A stretch of 64,000 nucleotides of DNA from Rothia endophytica (GCF_928381505.1 NZ_CAKMSJ010000004.1:270638-334637); one strand, 5' to 3'. Counted from the first letter of the stretch, positions 8,485 to 17,493 are shown. Made by a program: numbers and translations. The notes: generated by a model from the letters alone, not told the origin.

Positions 8485-9060
8485 GTGAAACGAGCAGCGA
8501 TCGCAGCCGCCGCCCTTGCCCTCGCCCTCACGGGGTGTTCGGCCGCCGACCCGGAACCCACCGCCGACGGGACGGTGTCCCAGGATACATTCCTGACTAC
8601 CCATGGCCTGGCCGCCATGGACGCGGTGGAGATCATTGATCACCTCGACCGGCAGAAGGTCACTGAGCGTCCCACGGATCTGATCGCCTCAGTGCGTGCA
8701 GATGAACTGCTGCTCTCGAGCGATGACCAGGAAGTCGTGGTCGATCTTCCCGACAATCAGACGTATGTCTCGATCGCGCCCTATCTCACCTCCACCCACG
8801 ACTGCTTCTACCACAGCCTCACGACCTGCCTGGGGGAACTCGACAATGAGGATATCCAGGTCACGATCACCGATGAGGCGACCGGTGAGGTGCTAGTGGA
8901 CGAGGCGACAACCACCTTCGACAATGGGTTTATTGGCTTCTGGCTTCCTGATGATGCCACCGTCCTGATTGAGGTCAGCTACCAGGGGCGTACCGGCACC
9001 ACGGAGCTTTCCACCACCGACGACGGTGCCACCTGTGTCACAGACCTGCGCCTGACGTGA
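8485..9060 (+). CDS. cueP: CueP-family copper-binding lipoprotein
   Basis: This 191-residue exported protein starts at GTG 8485 behind AAGGAG; longer upstream starts lack a ribosome site. The signal peptide ends in the lipobox LALTGC, so it is anchored to the membrane outer face. The family signature CFYHSLTTCLGEL supplies two cysteines and a histidine for Cu binding, and a third cysteine lies near the C-terminus (DGATCVTDL), as in Salmonella CueP. In that family it sequesters periplasmic Cu. It is the first gene of the rightward operon with the multicopper oxidase and lies under the CopR box. Confidence 0.85.
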   Translation: MKRAAIAAAALALALTGCSAADPEPTADGTVSQDTFLTTHGLAAMDAVEIIDHLDRQKVTERPTDLIASVRADELLLSSDDQEVVVDLPDNQTYVSIAPYLTSTHDCFYHSLTTCLGELDNEDIQVTITDEATGEVLVDEATTTFDNGFIGFWLPDDATVLIEVSYQGRTGTTELSTTDDGATCVTDLRLT

Positions 9061-9131
9061 TGGCTCAGCAGAGTCCTCACCTGCGCCTGTCTCCCGTATC
9101 ACTGAAATCTTGCACCAAGAAAGGTTAAATC

Positions 9132-10613
9132 ATGACGAACGCGTCTTCCCGACGACAGTTTCTGCTCGGCGGGCTCATCCTCGCCGGCACCGGGGCCCTG
9201 ACCGCCTGCACCAGCAACCCTTGACCCGCTGCCTCGGGATCAGGTCCCTCCCTTCGCCCCACTCCCACCCCCACTGCGCTCGGTGAGCCGACGGTGCGCC
9301 GGACACTGACCGCCCGGCCCCTCTCCTTGGATATCGGCGGCATCGAAGCCAAGACGTGGGGATACGTCTCTGACACCGGGGATGCGGCCATTGAGGCCAC
9401 CGCCGGCGACGTCCTCCAGGTCGATATCACCAATGAACTGCCTGAGAGCACCTCCATCCACTGGCATGGCATCGCACTCCACAACGCAGCCGACGGTGTG
9501 CCCGGCATGACCCAGAACCCCATTGAACCTGGCGAGTCTTTCTCCTATGTTTTTGAAGTCCCCCACGGTAGCACCTACTTCTACCATTCCCACACCGGCC
9601 TGCAGCTTGATCGCGGCCTCCACGCCCCACTGATCATCCGTGACCCGCAAGACGCTGAGGACCAGGACGTCGAGTGGACCATCGTGCTCGACGACTGGGT
9701 CGATGGCATTCAGGGCACTCCCGACGATGAGCTCGACAAGCTCACCGGAATGGGTTCGGGCGACCATAACGGGGGGATGGGAATGGGAGGTCACGGCCAG
9801 ATGGTGCACGGCACCCCGGACCGGGTACTGGGCGGGGATGCCGGCGATGTGATGTATCCGCACTACCTCATCAACGGACGTATCCCCCGTGCTCACCGGA
9901 CCTTCAAGGCTCGCCCGGGCGACAAGGCCCGCCTGCGGTTTATCAACTCCGGCGGTGACACCATCTTCAAGGTGGCCCTCGGTGGTCACCGCATGACCGT
10001 CACCCACACCGACGGCTTCCCTGTCCAGCCCTGGGAGACCGAATCGATCTACCTGTCGATGGGCGAGCGTGTCGACGTCGAGGTCATCCTCGGCGACGGC
10101 GTCTTCCCGCTCACGGCTTTGGCGGTGGGTAAGGACGACCGCGCCTTCGCCGTCATCCGCACCGCCGGCGGCCAGGCCCCCCGCCCCGATGTCGACTTCC
10201 CCGAGTTGTCGTCCACCGGACTGCTTCTGTCCTCCCTGAAGCCAGCAGGCCGTGCACTCCTGCCCGAGGGCACACCAGACCGAGAAGTCAGCATCGACCT
10301 GGGCGGGCAGATGATGCCGTATGAATGGAGCATTCTCACCGACGGCCAATCCTCCTCCGCGACTGTGCAGGAGGGTCAGCGCCTGCGGATGGTCATGCGC
10401 AACAGGACCATGATGCCCCATCCCATGCACATCCACGGTCACACGTGGGCGCTGCCCGGCAGCGGCGGGCTACGCAAAGACACCGTCCTTCTCCGCCGGG
10501 GTGAAACCATGATCGCCGACCTGATCGCTGAGAACCCCGGTGAGTGGGCATTTCACTGCCATAACGCCTATCACATGGAAACCGGGATGGTCAGCTCGCT
10601 TCGCTACGAGTAA
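9132..10613 (+). pseudogene. copO: Multicopper oxidase (CopO/CueO-like) with in-frame TGA after the Tat signal
   Basis: From ATG 9132 the frame encodes a Tat signal (SRRQFLLGG) and a lipobox-like LTACTS. It then hits TGA at 9222-9224 (codon 31) and continues in the same frame to 10613. The downstream part is a full laccase-type oxidase with all four copper motifs: HWHG (from His110), HSH, HPMHIHGH and HCHNAYHMETGM (from His475). A Met/Gly/His insert lies in the middle (MGSGDHNGGMGMGGHG). The intact family oxidises Cu(I) outside the membrane. A GTG at 9294 could restart translation, but that product would lack an export signal. The single stop suggests recent loss, stop readthrough or a sequencing error. 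Confidence 0.82.
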
Positions 10614-10627
10614 CCCCCACAGCAGGG

Positions 10628-10827
10628 TTGAGTGCCGAGGTGGGCAGAGTCGTTGCAGACCACCCACCGGGCAGCACGATGACCTTCCTCGGTGTTGTGG
10701 TCTTCAGGGACAACCAGAACACCGTCTTCTTCCCCACCGCCCGGCCGCGGTGTTCCTGAGGGAGGTCACCGCCGATGACATCCTTGATGTCGCCCTGCCA
10801 TTGGCCGAGGAGGCACCAGCATCATGA
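10628..10827 (+). pseudogene. Remnant of a TlpA/ResA-like thioredoxin
   Basis: One frame reads TFLGVVVFRDN, resembling the middle of extracytoplasmic thioredoxins (normally FLGV-RDN). A second frame ends AVFLREVTADDILDVALPLAEE, which looks like their C-terminus, with stop TGA at 10825. The two parts are in different frames and the CxxC region is missing, so deletions have destroyed the gene. Its stop overlaps the ccdA start (ATGA), the usual thioredoxin-ccdA coupling. The assignment rests on short matches. Confidence 0.5.
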
Positions 10828-10956
10828 CCGTTGATGTGATGGCGCAGTTGGCGATCGGCCAGCAGTTCGCCGACGCCGCGGCCACCGGGTCACTGATGAT
10901 CGGCATCCTGGCTGCGGCAGCTGCAGGTCTGATCTCGTTCGCTTCCCCGTGCGTCG
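10824..10956 (+). pseudogene. ccdA: ccdA 5' fragment cut by an IS6 element
   Basis: The ATG at 10824 overlaps the preceding stop. The 44 codons left end in GLISFASPCV, the characteristic N-terminal motif of CcdA/DsbD-type thiol-disulfide membrane transporters (ISFASPCVLPLVP). The sequence then runs straight into the inverted repeat of an IS6-family element at 10957. Only about one sixth of the gene remains, and the rest of the copper cassette is lost at this junction. Confidence 0.7.
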
Positions 10957-10974
10957 GGTGCTGTTGCAAAGTTG
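10957..10974 (+). repeat. IS6-element left terminal inverted repeat
   Basis: GGTGCTGTTGCAAAGTTG pairs with the inverted copy at 17522-17539, with one mismatch in 18 positions. It marks the exact break in ccdA. Confidence 0.75.
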
Positions 10975-11034
10975 GGCGGAGAGCAGCGAAGACTCAGTTT
11001 CTCATTCCCTGATGGCCGCTGCGTGTGGGCGTTC

Positions 11035-11129
11035 TCAGGCCGTCTCGAAGACCCGGTTGACGATCACCGCGTCCGGGTTCGGTTGCCCGTAGGCAAACAT
11101 CGTGCCTTGCCCTTTCCGCAATGAGTGCA
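11035..11129 (-). pseudogene. IS6-family transposase, severed C-terminal end
   Basis: Read on the minus strand, the frame continues HSLRKGQGTMFAYGQ, then PNPDAVIVNRVFETA and a stop at 11035-11037. It completes the transposase whose other part ends MEAMHS at 16870, on the far side of the composite transposon. Joining the two at the 8-bp duplication restores one reading frame. Confidence 0.75.
11122..11129 (+). repeat. Left 8-bp target site duplication (TGAGTGCA)
   Basis: TGAGTGCA directly abuts the left IS256 end. The same octamer abuts the right end of the second IS256 copy at 16862-16869. IS256-family elements generate 8-9 bp duplications. Confidence 0.85.
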
Positions 11130-12570
11130 GATAGTGCCCCGTGATGTGGTGGGAATCGGTTCCGCGTCTGGTCAGTCGCAGTGATCAACGAGTTCCGTGT
11201 TTTGATCATATCCGTTGCTGGCGTTGAGGGCGTGCTGCTTGGCGGCGATGACGGCTCGGAGTTCGCCCATGGAGCTCTCTGAGAGGTAGCGGCGACCGAC
11301 TTGCCATTCGTCGTGTTGGTCGATCACCACCGAGGTCGCCAGCCGCAGGAAGGCCTCCGGGTTGGGGAAGATTTCTACGACGTCGGCGCGGCGTTTGATC
11401 TCTTTGTTGAGCCGCTCGATGGGGTTGTTGGACCAGATCTTCTGCCAGTGTCCGCGGGGGAACGCGGTGAACGCCAGCACGTCCGTTTTGGCCTCGCGCA
11501 TCATCTGGTGCGCCTTGGGGAACGAGCCGGCGAAGGTGTCGGCGACCTGGTCCCACTGCGCGGCCACATCCTTGGGGTCGGTGTGGGCGAAGATCGTCTT
11601 GACCGCCGCGGTCACCGCGGGTGCGTGCTTTGACGCCACCGTGCCGTGCAGGTTGCGCATGAAGTGCACCCGGCAGCGCTGCCAGGAGGCGCCCACAAAC
11701 TGCTTGGCTACGGCCGCCTTGAGGCCCGCATGGGCGTCGGAGATGACCAGGTGCACCCCGGATAGCCCACGGGCCTTCAGGGAGCGCAGGAAGTCATTCC
11801 AGAACTCGTACGACTCACTGTCCCCGACCGCCGTGCCGAGCACTTCGCGGGTGCCATCAGCGGAAACGCCAGTGGCCACGACCATGGCATGAGATACCAC
11901 GTGCGCACCGATACGGACCTTGCAGAACGTCGCGTCAGCGAACACGTACGGGAACTCGGTGTGGGCCAGCGTGCGGGTACGGAACGCCTCCACTTCGGCG
12001 TCGAGCTCGGCGCAGATGCGGGACACCTCAGACTTCGAGATGCCAGTGTCCACACCGAGAGCCCGTACGAGATCGTCCACTGCACGTGTAGAGACCCCGT
12101 GTACGTAGGCCTGCATGATCACCGCGTACAGGGCCCGGTCGATGCGCCGGCGCCGCTCGAGCAGAGCGGGGAAGAACGACCCCGATCGCAGCTTCGGGAT
12201 CCGCGCCTCGATATCGCCGGCCGGGGTCGAGACAGTCTTGTTTCGGTACCCGTTGCGGTGCGTGGTGCGGTCCTCGTTGCGCTCGTACCTGCCGGCGCCG
12301 ATCTTGGCTGAGGCTTCAGCCTCGATCAGCGCCTGCAGGCCGGCCCGCACCAGTTCGGCGAACATCGCCTGCGGATCGGCGGACAGGAGTGCATCCAACT
12401 GGGCGTGTACGCCAGAATGGGAGTGGGTCATCGCGTGGTGTGTCCTTCCGTGAGCTACTTGGTCGTAACTCATTGACCACTACGCGATGGCCCACCCCCT
12501 TGGCGGGCCGCCACACCGTCGTCAGCCCAAACCCCGGCCCCCAAACCCCACCACTCCAGGGGACTTACCC
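11130..12570 (-). mobile_element. IS256-family insertion sequence, left copy
   Basis: It is 1,441 bp, starting GATAGTGCCCCG and ending, on the other strand, GGGTAAGTCCCC. These imperfect inverted ends share the GTGGTGGG that follows. One transposase gene fills it. Confidence 0.85.
11172..12473 (-). CDS. IS256-family (mutator) transposase, left copy
   Basis: This is a full-length 433-residue DDE transposase. The conserved acidic residues are seen in FADATFCKVR (first Asp), VISDAHAGLKAAV (second Asp) and NNPIERLNKEIKRR (Glu), with the RCRVHFMRN motif between. The N-terminal region carries the helix-turn-helix (HGVSTRAVDDLVRALG and ISKSEVSRIC). An internal ATG at 12431 (MTHSHSG), 11 bases after GGAAGGA, is an equally plausible start. 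The product is identical to the one at 15463-16764. It is intact and presumably active, since the composite transposon shows a clean target duplication. Confidence 0.93.
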   Translation of the reverse strand: MSYDQVAHGRTHHAMTHSHSGVHAQLDALLSADPQAMFAELVRAGLQALIEAEASAKIGAGRYERNEDRTTHRNGYRNKTVSTPAGDIEARIPKLRSGSFFPALLERRRRIDRALYAVIMQAYVHGVSTRAVDDLVRALGVDTGISKSEVSRICAELDAEVEAFRTRTLAHTEFPYVFADATFCKVRIGAHVVSHAMVVATGVSADGTREVLGTAVGDSESYEFWNDFLRSLKARGLSGVHLVISDAHAGLKAAVAKQFVGASWQRCRVHFMRNLHGTVASKHAPAVTAAVKTIFAHTDPKDVAAQWDQVADTFAGSFPKAHQMMREAKTDVLAFTAFPRGHWQKIWSNNPIERLNKEIKRRADVVEIFPNPEAFLRLATSVVIDQHDEWQVGRRYLSESSMGELRAVIAAKQHALNASNGYDQNTELVDHCD

Positions 12571-12833
12571 CAGTAGGACTGCCGTGGTCAACAGCATGCG
12601 TCTGTCTCTAACTATTTATTTCCGCGATGCTGTAGAGGTTTGGAAGCGAGAAAGAAGTCAGCGGTGATCGGTGGCTCCGTTCGCCAGTTCCCAGGTCCTC
12701 TGAAAGAACCCGGGCACTGACTAGTGAACACAAGATCCAGCTCGTAGCAGGTGTATCCCGCACAATCGACTACCTAGATGCCTCCCATTTAATGGTGCTG
12801 GAGTGCTGGCGAGACTAGTTCGAGGTCGACGCA
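12571..12833. other. Left passenger DNA of the composite transposon
   Basis: About 260 bases lie between the first IS copy and the oxidoreductase stop. No gene or regulatory site was recognised. Confidence 0.4.
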
Positions 12834-13778
12834 TCAGAACGTGAGCACAATGCGACCGTTCACCTGCCCGGCGTCGAACCTTCGATGAGCTTCGACAGCA
12901 TCGGCGGCAGGGTAGGCGGCGGCCACATCTAACGGAAGTACTCCCGCCTCGGCCAGGTCACGCAGGCCGACGATGGCAGCGTGATCGGTCATGTGCTGGC
13001 GGACGTTGACCATGGCCGACGTGATGCCTCGGTCCAGGTTGCCCAGATCAGTTCGCGTTGACACGACGCGGCCACCGTCGCGCACGACAGGTAGGTGCTG
13101 CTCGTGTGCCGGAGTTGTGTCGAACAGGCCGTCCACTCCACTGGGGGCCGTGATCTGCATCTGTTGGAGAAACTCAGCGCTCCGCGGCACGAAATCATCG
13201 GCCCCCAAGCGACGCATCAGGTCGAGGTCCCTGTCGGCAGCCAACGCAATCACCCGGAGACCGTCGGCATGAGCGAGGGCGACGACGAAGCGGCCCACAG
13301 CACCGCCGGCACCTGCCACCAATAGCGAGTCGCCCTTGTTAAGGCCGAGTAGATCCAACCCGGCCCGAGCGGTAAGTGCGGGCATGAGGAAAGAGGCGGC
13401 CTGCTCAGCGCTGGAACCGAGCGGTGCTTTCGTTACCGACTCGGCAGGCAGCACCACGTATTCGCTGTACCCGCCGTGAGTGCCGAAGCTGTTGACTAGC
13501 GCCACCGCGTCTGTGCCGAGTGTCAGGTCGCTGGATTCATCAACACCGGGGCCGATGGCATCGACGACCCCAGAAACATCCATACCGGGGACATAGGGTT
13601 GGGGGGTGTCGCTGTACCACTCAGCTAATGCGCCTTGGCGCAGCATCACGTCAGCGGGGTGAATCGCGGCCGCCTTAACCCGCAACCGAATCTCGCCCGT
13701 GCCGGGCTCAGGGGTCGGCAGCTCAACCGTGTGCAGCACGTCGGGGCCGCCATAGCTCGTCAAACCTATTGCTTTCAT
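12834..13778 (-). CDS. Zinc-independent MDR-family NADP oxidoreductase
   Basis: This 314-residue medium-chain dehydrogenase/reductase is of the quinone-oxidoreductase type. The N-terminal GroES-like domain starts MKAIGLTSYGGPDVL. The NADP fold has the GAGGAVGRFVVALA nucleotide motif, and the C-terminus ends QVNGRIVLTF as in related enzymes. Cysteine/histidine zinc ligands are absent. The start at 13778 is preferred because GGAAGTAGAG precedes it; the longer frame adds 46 residues of no similarity. It would reduce a quinone or alkenal using NADPH; the substrate is unknown. It is a passenger of the composite transposon and transcribed on its own. Confidence 0.8.
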   Translation of the reverse strand: MKAIGLTSYGGPDVLHTVELPTPEPGTGEIRLRVKAAAIHPADVMLRQGALAEWYSDTPQPYVPGMDVSGVVDAIGPGVDESSDLTLGTDAVALVNSFGTHGGYSEYVVLPAESVTKAPLGSSAEQAASFLMPALTARAGLDLLGLNKGDSLLVAGAGGAVGRFVVALAHADGLRVIALAADRDLDLMRRLGADDFVPRSAEFLQQMQITAPSGVDGLFDTTPAHEQHLPVVRDGGRVVSTRTDLGNLDRGITSAMVNVRQHMTDHAAIVGLRDLAEAGVLPLDVAAAYPAADAVEAHRRFDAGQVNGRIVLTF

Positions 13779-14179
13779 CTCTACTTCCTTGAAGTGGTCT
13801 GAGTTTGTGGGGAGTGGAGTATCGCGCGGCGTAGACGCCAGCGCGGTTTTCTGGGTCATACGAGGTGCAGTATTCGCTCCAAGGGGTATCCGAGGGAGGA
13901 TTGCAACTGGCGCCAATGATACCGCTGCATCTAACTGTGTGTGGGGGCCTGAATCCCGGAAAGAGGAGAAGGAGTTTCATCAAAAGGCGAAGGTAATCTT
14001 GGCGGTTTATGAATGCTTGGAGGCGTTTTGAGAGCGACAGCCGCATCGCGGGTCGCCCCTTGAGGTTCTGGGAGCCAGGCATACTGGGCAGATCGAGGTG
14101 GGAGATCTACGTAGGGGCCAACAACCTGGGCCCCTGAATTCCGTCAGCTGAGCTCACGGATCAATGTGCTGGGTGGCGA

Positions 14180-14701
14180 CTAGTCATCATTCACGTAGTA
14201 CGCGATGGTTTCCTCATCGAGGTTCCAGGCTTCGTCGACGGCAGATCCGGAAACAGCAAGCTGTAGTGAGTCGAGGATCATGTGCCAGCCCATTCCGAAC
14301 TCCCTGGCGGGTTCCCTCGGGACCTCGCGGTGATTCAGGGAAAGCCTGGAGCCATCGGCAGTTGGTTGAATCTCCCATTTCACGATGGAAGGCGTGGGTA
14401 CTCCATCCCAGTTCCACGAATGCTCTAGGTGGCCAGCCCCAGTTGTAGGCGCTTGAAGCGAGATGACGTCGCCGGTGGCTTGACCTTCGTCGCCGAAGTC
14501 GTACAGGACTTGTCCGCCGACAAGGGGTGAAATGGTGGACCCTGGCAGCCACTTGGAGAGTTTGTCGGGATCGACTAACCACTGCCATACAACCGATGGG
14601 GAAAATGGGAAATGTCGCTCGAAGTGGATCTGGAATGATCCGTCTTTGCCGATGCCGAGGGAGCCGCGATGAAGCCCCGGATCGTCCGTTTTTGAGGTCA
14701 T
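14180..14701 (-). CDS. SRPBCC (AHSA1-like) domain protein
   Basis: This 173-residue protein has the START/Bet v1-like fold signature of AHSA1/CalC-type proteins: HFERHFPFSPSVVWQWLVDPDKL near residue 30, then WLPGS and YDFGD, and a long C-terminal helix. Such proteins bind small hydrophobic ligands in a deep cavity. The start is ATG 14701, two bases after the stop of the upstream arsR gene. This arsR-SRPBCC pairing is very common in actinobacteria, with the regulator controlling the pair. The ligand is unknown. Confidence 0.8.
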   Translation of the reverse strand: MTSKTDDPGLHRGSLGIGKDGSFQIHFERHFPFSPSVVWQWLVDPDKLSKWLPGSTISPLVGGQVLYDFGDEGQATGDVISLQAPTTGAGHLEHSWNWDGVPTPSIVKWEIQPTADGSRLSLNHREVPREPAREFGMGWHMILDSLQLAVSGSAVDEAWNLDEETIAYYVNDD

Positions 14702-14703
14702 GA

Positions 14704-15006
14704 TTAGCCTTCCTTTTTCATTTCGGACTCGAGTCGGTCGAGAGCTGCGTTCCAACGTTGTCGCTGAGCTTCGAGCCAAATTAAGGGTCCCTCGAGGGCG
14801 TCTTTGTTCAGTGAGTAGATGCGTTGTCGTCCGCGAGGTTCGACCTCTAAAATCTCGCTCGCGGAAAGGATGTTGAGGTGCTGTGAGATGGCGGGACGGG
14901 AGACGGAAAAATGCCGTGCAATCTCACCGGCGGGACGGGGACCGGTGGCCACCAGCTGGATGATCTTCCTTCGGGTGGGGTCAGCGAGGGCTTCGAATCC
15001 GTCCAT
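14704..15006 (-). CDS. ArsR-family transcriptional regulator
   Basis: This is a 100-residue winged-helix repressor. The sequence begins FEALADPTRRKIIQLVA and has the recognition helix in SRPAISQHLNIL and a wing in EVEPRGRQRIYSLN. No metal-binding cysteines are present, so it belongs to the metal-free ArsR group that accompanies SRPBCC genes. It is the first gene of the two-gene operon with the SRPBCC protein and probably represses it. Confidence 0.87.
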   Translation of the reverse strand: MDGFEALADPTRRKIIQLVATGPRPAGEIARHFSVSRPAISQHLNILSASEILEVEPRGRQRIYSLNKDALEGPLIWLEAQRQRWNAALDRLESEMKKEG

Positions 15007-15107
15007 GACTAAAGAGTAAGTGTCAGCTTACATAACTGTCAAGGGTGTGGACCGTCAATTCCCCACGCTATTGACCCACTCTCCGCCCGCTGCCACACTT
15101 GCTCCCA

Positions 15108-15425
15108 ATGATTCATTCTGATTTTCGTGACCTCTATGACCAGCAGCTGCGCACGTCCGCAGAGGTGGAGTCGGCCTCCAGCTACATCCGTCTGGGGCCG
15201 CTGTGGCTGGCTAAGTACCCTGGCCAGGGGTTTGTCACTTATCGATCCATCGCGCCCGAACTAGACCTGGAAGCGCTCATCGGGGAGGCGCTGGCCTACT
15301 TCTCTGCGGATCCGAGCATCGAGGAAGTTGAGTGGAAAACTCGCCAGCACGATGATCTCCCGGATCTCTCCCGTTTGCTGGTCAAAAACGGCTTCGTTTT
15401 CGATGAGCCGGAAACGGTGAGATAG
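15108..15425 (+). pseudogene. Truncated N-terminus of a probable GNAT acetyltransferase
   Basis: The frame from ATG 15108 reads IHSDFRDLYDQQLR and later WKTRQHDDLPDLSRLLVKNGFVFDEPETV, then meets the left end of the second IS256 copy and stops five bases inside it. The FDEPETV segment resembles the region just before the acetyl-CoA domain of actinobacterial GNAT proteins. The catalytic domain is missing. The insertion of this IS copy therefore broke the gene before the composite transposon formed. Confidence 0.5.
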
Positions 15426-16861
15426 TGCCCCGTGATGTGGTGGGAATCGGTTCCGCGTCTGGTCAGTCGCAGTGATCAACGAGTTCCGTGTTTTGATCAT
15501 ATCCGTTGCTGGCGTTGAGGGCGTGCTGCTTGGCGGCGATGACGGCTCGGAGTTCGCCCATGGAGCTCTCTGAGAGGTAGCGGCGACCGACTTGCCATTC
15601 GTCGTGTTGGTCGATCACCACCGAGGTCGCCAGCCGCAGGAAGGCCTCCGGGTTGGGGAAGATTTCTACGACGTCGGCGCGGCGTTTGATCTCTTTGTTG
15701 AGCCGCTCGATGGGGTTGTTGGACCAGATCTTCTGCCAGTGTCCGCGGGGGAACGCGGTGAACGCCAGCACGTCCGTTTTGGCCTCGCGCATCATCTGGT
15801 GCGCCTTGGGGAACGAGCCGGCGAAGGTGTCGGCGACCTGGTCCCACTGCGCGGCCACATCCTTGGGGTCGGTGTGGGCGAAGATCGTCTTGACCGCCGC
15901 GGTCACCGCGGGTGCGTGCTTTGACGCCACCGTGCCGTGCAGGTTGCGCATGAAGTGCACCCGGCAGCGCTGCCAGGAGGCGCCCACAAACTGCTTGGCT
16001 ACGGCCGCCTTGAGGCCCGCATGGGCGTCGGAGATGACCAGGTGCACCCCGGATAGCCCACGGGCCTTCAGGGAGCGCAGGAAGTCATTCCAGAACTCGT
16101 ACGACTCACTGTCCCCGACCGCCGTGCCGAGCACTTCGCGGGTGCCATCAGCGGAAACGCCAGTGGCCACGACCATGGCATGAGATACCACGTGCGCACC
16201 GATACGGACCTTGCAGAACGTCGCGTCAGCGAACACGTACGGGAACTCGGTGTGGGCCAGCGTGCGGGTACGGAACGCCTCCACTTCGGCGTCGAGCTCG
16301 GCGCAGATGCGGGACACCTCAGACTTCGAGATGCCAGTGTCCACACCGAGAGCCCGTACGAGATCGTCCACTGCACGTGTAGAGACCCCGTGTACGTAGG
16401 CCTGCATGATCACCGCGTACAGGGCCCGGTCGATGCGCCGGCGCCGCTCGAGCAGAGCGGGGAAGAACGACCCCGATCGCAGCTTCGGGATCCGCGCCTC
16501 GATATCGCCGGCCGGGGTCGAGACAGTCTTGTTTCGGTACCCGTTGCGGTGCGTGGTGCGGTCCTCGTTGCGCTCGTACCTGCCGGCGCCGATCTTGGCT
16601 GAGGCTTCAGCCTCGATCAGCGCCTGCAGGCCGGCCCGCACCAGTTCGGCGAACATCGCCTGCGGATCGGCGGACAGGAGTGCATCCAACTGGGCGTGTA
16701 CGCCAGAATGGGAGTGGGTCATCGCGTGGTGTGTCCTTCCGTGAGCTACTTGGTCGTAACTCATTGACCACTACGCGATGGCCCACCCCCTTGGCGGGCC
16801 GCCACACCGTCGTCAGCCCAAACCCCGGCCCCCAAACCCCACCACTCCAGGGGACTTACCC
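15421..16861 (-). mobile_element. IS256-family insertion sequence, right copy
   Basis: A 1,441-bp copy in the same orientation as 11130-12570, with the same ends and the same encoded protein. Confidence 0.85.
15463..16764 (-). CDS. IS256-family (mutator) transposase, right copy
   Basis: The 433-residue product is identical to that of the left copy, including the DDE residues and the alternative start (ATG at 16722). The identity of protein and surrounding DNA points to recent duplication. It is intact. Confidence 0.93.
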   Translation of the reverse strand: MSYDQVAHGRTHHAMTHSHSGVHAQLDALLSADPQAMFAELVRAGLQALIEAEASAKIGAGRYERNEDRTTHRNGYRNKTVSTPAGDIEARIPKLRSGSFFPALLERRRRIDRALYAVIMQAYVHGVSTRAVDDLVRALGVDTGISKSEVSRICAELDAEVEAFRTRTLAHTEFPYVFADATFCKVRIGAHVVSHAMVVATGVSADGTREVLGTAVGDSESYEFWNDFLRSLKARGLSGVHLVISDAHAGLKAAVAKQFVGASWQRCRVHFMRNLHGTVASKHAPAVTAAVKTIFAHTDPKDVAAQWDQVADTFAGSFPKAHQMMREAKTDVLAFTAFPRGHWQKIWSNNPIERLNKEIKRRADVVEIFPNPEAFLRLATSVVIDQHDEWQVGRRYLSESSMGELRAVIAAKQHALNASNGYDQNTELVDHCD

Positions 16862-16869
16862 TGAGTGCA
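16862..16869 (+). repeat. Right 8-bp target site duplication (TGAGTGCA)
   Basis: The octamer directly follows the right end of the second IS256 copy (ending GGACTTACCC at 16861) and matches 11122-11129. Confidence 0.85.
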
Positions 16870-17485
16870 TCGCCTCCATCCCTTTCAACGTCCGATATGC
16901 AGATGTCCGGTTCTTAAACGCGCCTTTCGGCCCGAGGATCCGCTTCAGCCGACCATGGTCGCCTTCCAGGATGTTGTTGAGGTATTTAACCTGCCGGTGT
17001 TCCACTGTTGGCGGGCAGATTCCCTCTGACTTCAACTCGGCGATTGCCCTGGCTAGGGAGGGTGCTTTATCGGTGTTGATCACTCTGGGATACCCGGCTG
17101 ACGCATTGGATCTGAGGGCCTTGGCCAGGAAACGCTTCGCTGCGGCCACGTTCCGCTTCGGAGAGAGGTAAAAGTCCAGGGTCTGGCCACCGGCGGTGAT
17201 CGCCCGATAGAGGTAGCACCACCTGCCGCCGACCCGGATATAGGTCTCATCCACCTGCCAGGAACTGGCCTGCCAGTCAGGTACCTGCCGGTACCACCGT
17301 GTTTGCTTGTCCAGCTCAGGGCCGTATTTCTGGACCCAGCGGTAGATCGTGGTGTGATTGACCGGCACGCCCCGCTCAGTCATCATTTCCTCCAGATCGC
17401 GGTAGCTCACCCCGTAGCGGCAGTACTACCGCACTGCCCAAAGAATGATGTCACGGGGGAAATGACGACCGGAGAAGATACCCAT
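16862..17485 (-). pseudogene. IS6-family transposase, N-terminal and catalytic part
   Basis: From ATG 17485 the minus-strand frame reads MGIFSGRHFPRDIILWAVR, then TAG at 17426-17428 where the family has Trp (VRWYCRYG), then continues in frame. The rest shows the IS6 DDE core: WQVDETYIRVGG, VINTDKAPSLARAI and the NNILEGDHGRLKR region. It breaks off after MEAMHS at the composite transposon insertion. The gene is thus doubly disabled, by a nonsense codon and by a 5.7-kb insertion. Confidence 0.8.
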
Positions 17486-17493
17486 GGCTGTGA

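Larger units (their letters stand above)
11130..16861. mobile_element. Composite transposon with two direct IS256-family copies
   Basis: Two 1,441-bp IS copies (11130-12570 and 15421-16861), the same in every stretch compared, flank a 2,850-bp passenger segment in direct orientation. The outer boundaries carry the 8-bp duplication TGAGTGCA, while the inner flanks (CAGTAGGA and AACGGTGA) do not match. This shows the whole block moved as one unit into the IS6 transposase gene. The passenger holds an oxidoreductase, an SRPBCC protein, an ArsR regulator and a truncated acetyltransferase, with no obvious resistance gene. Confidence 0.85.
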
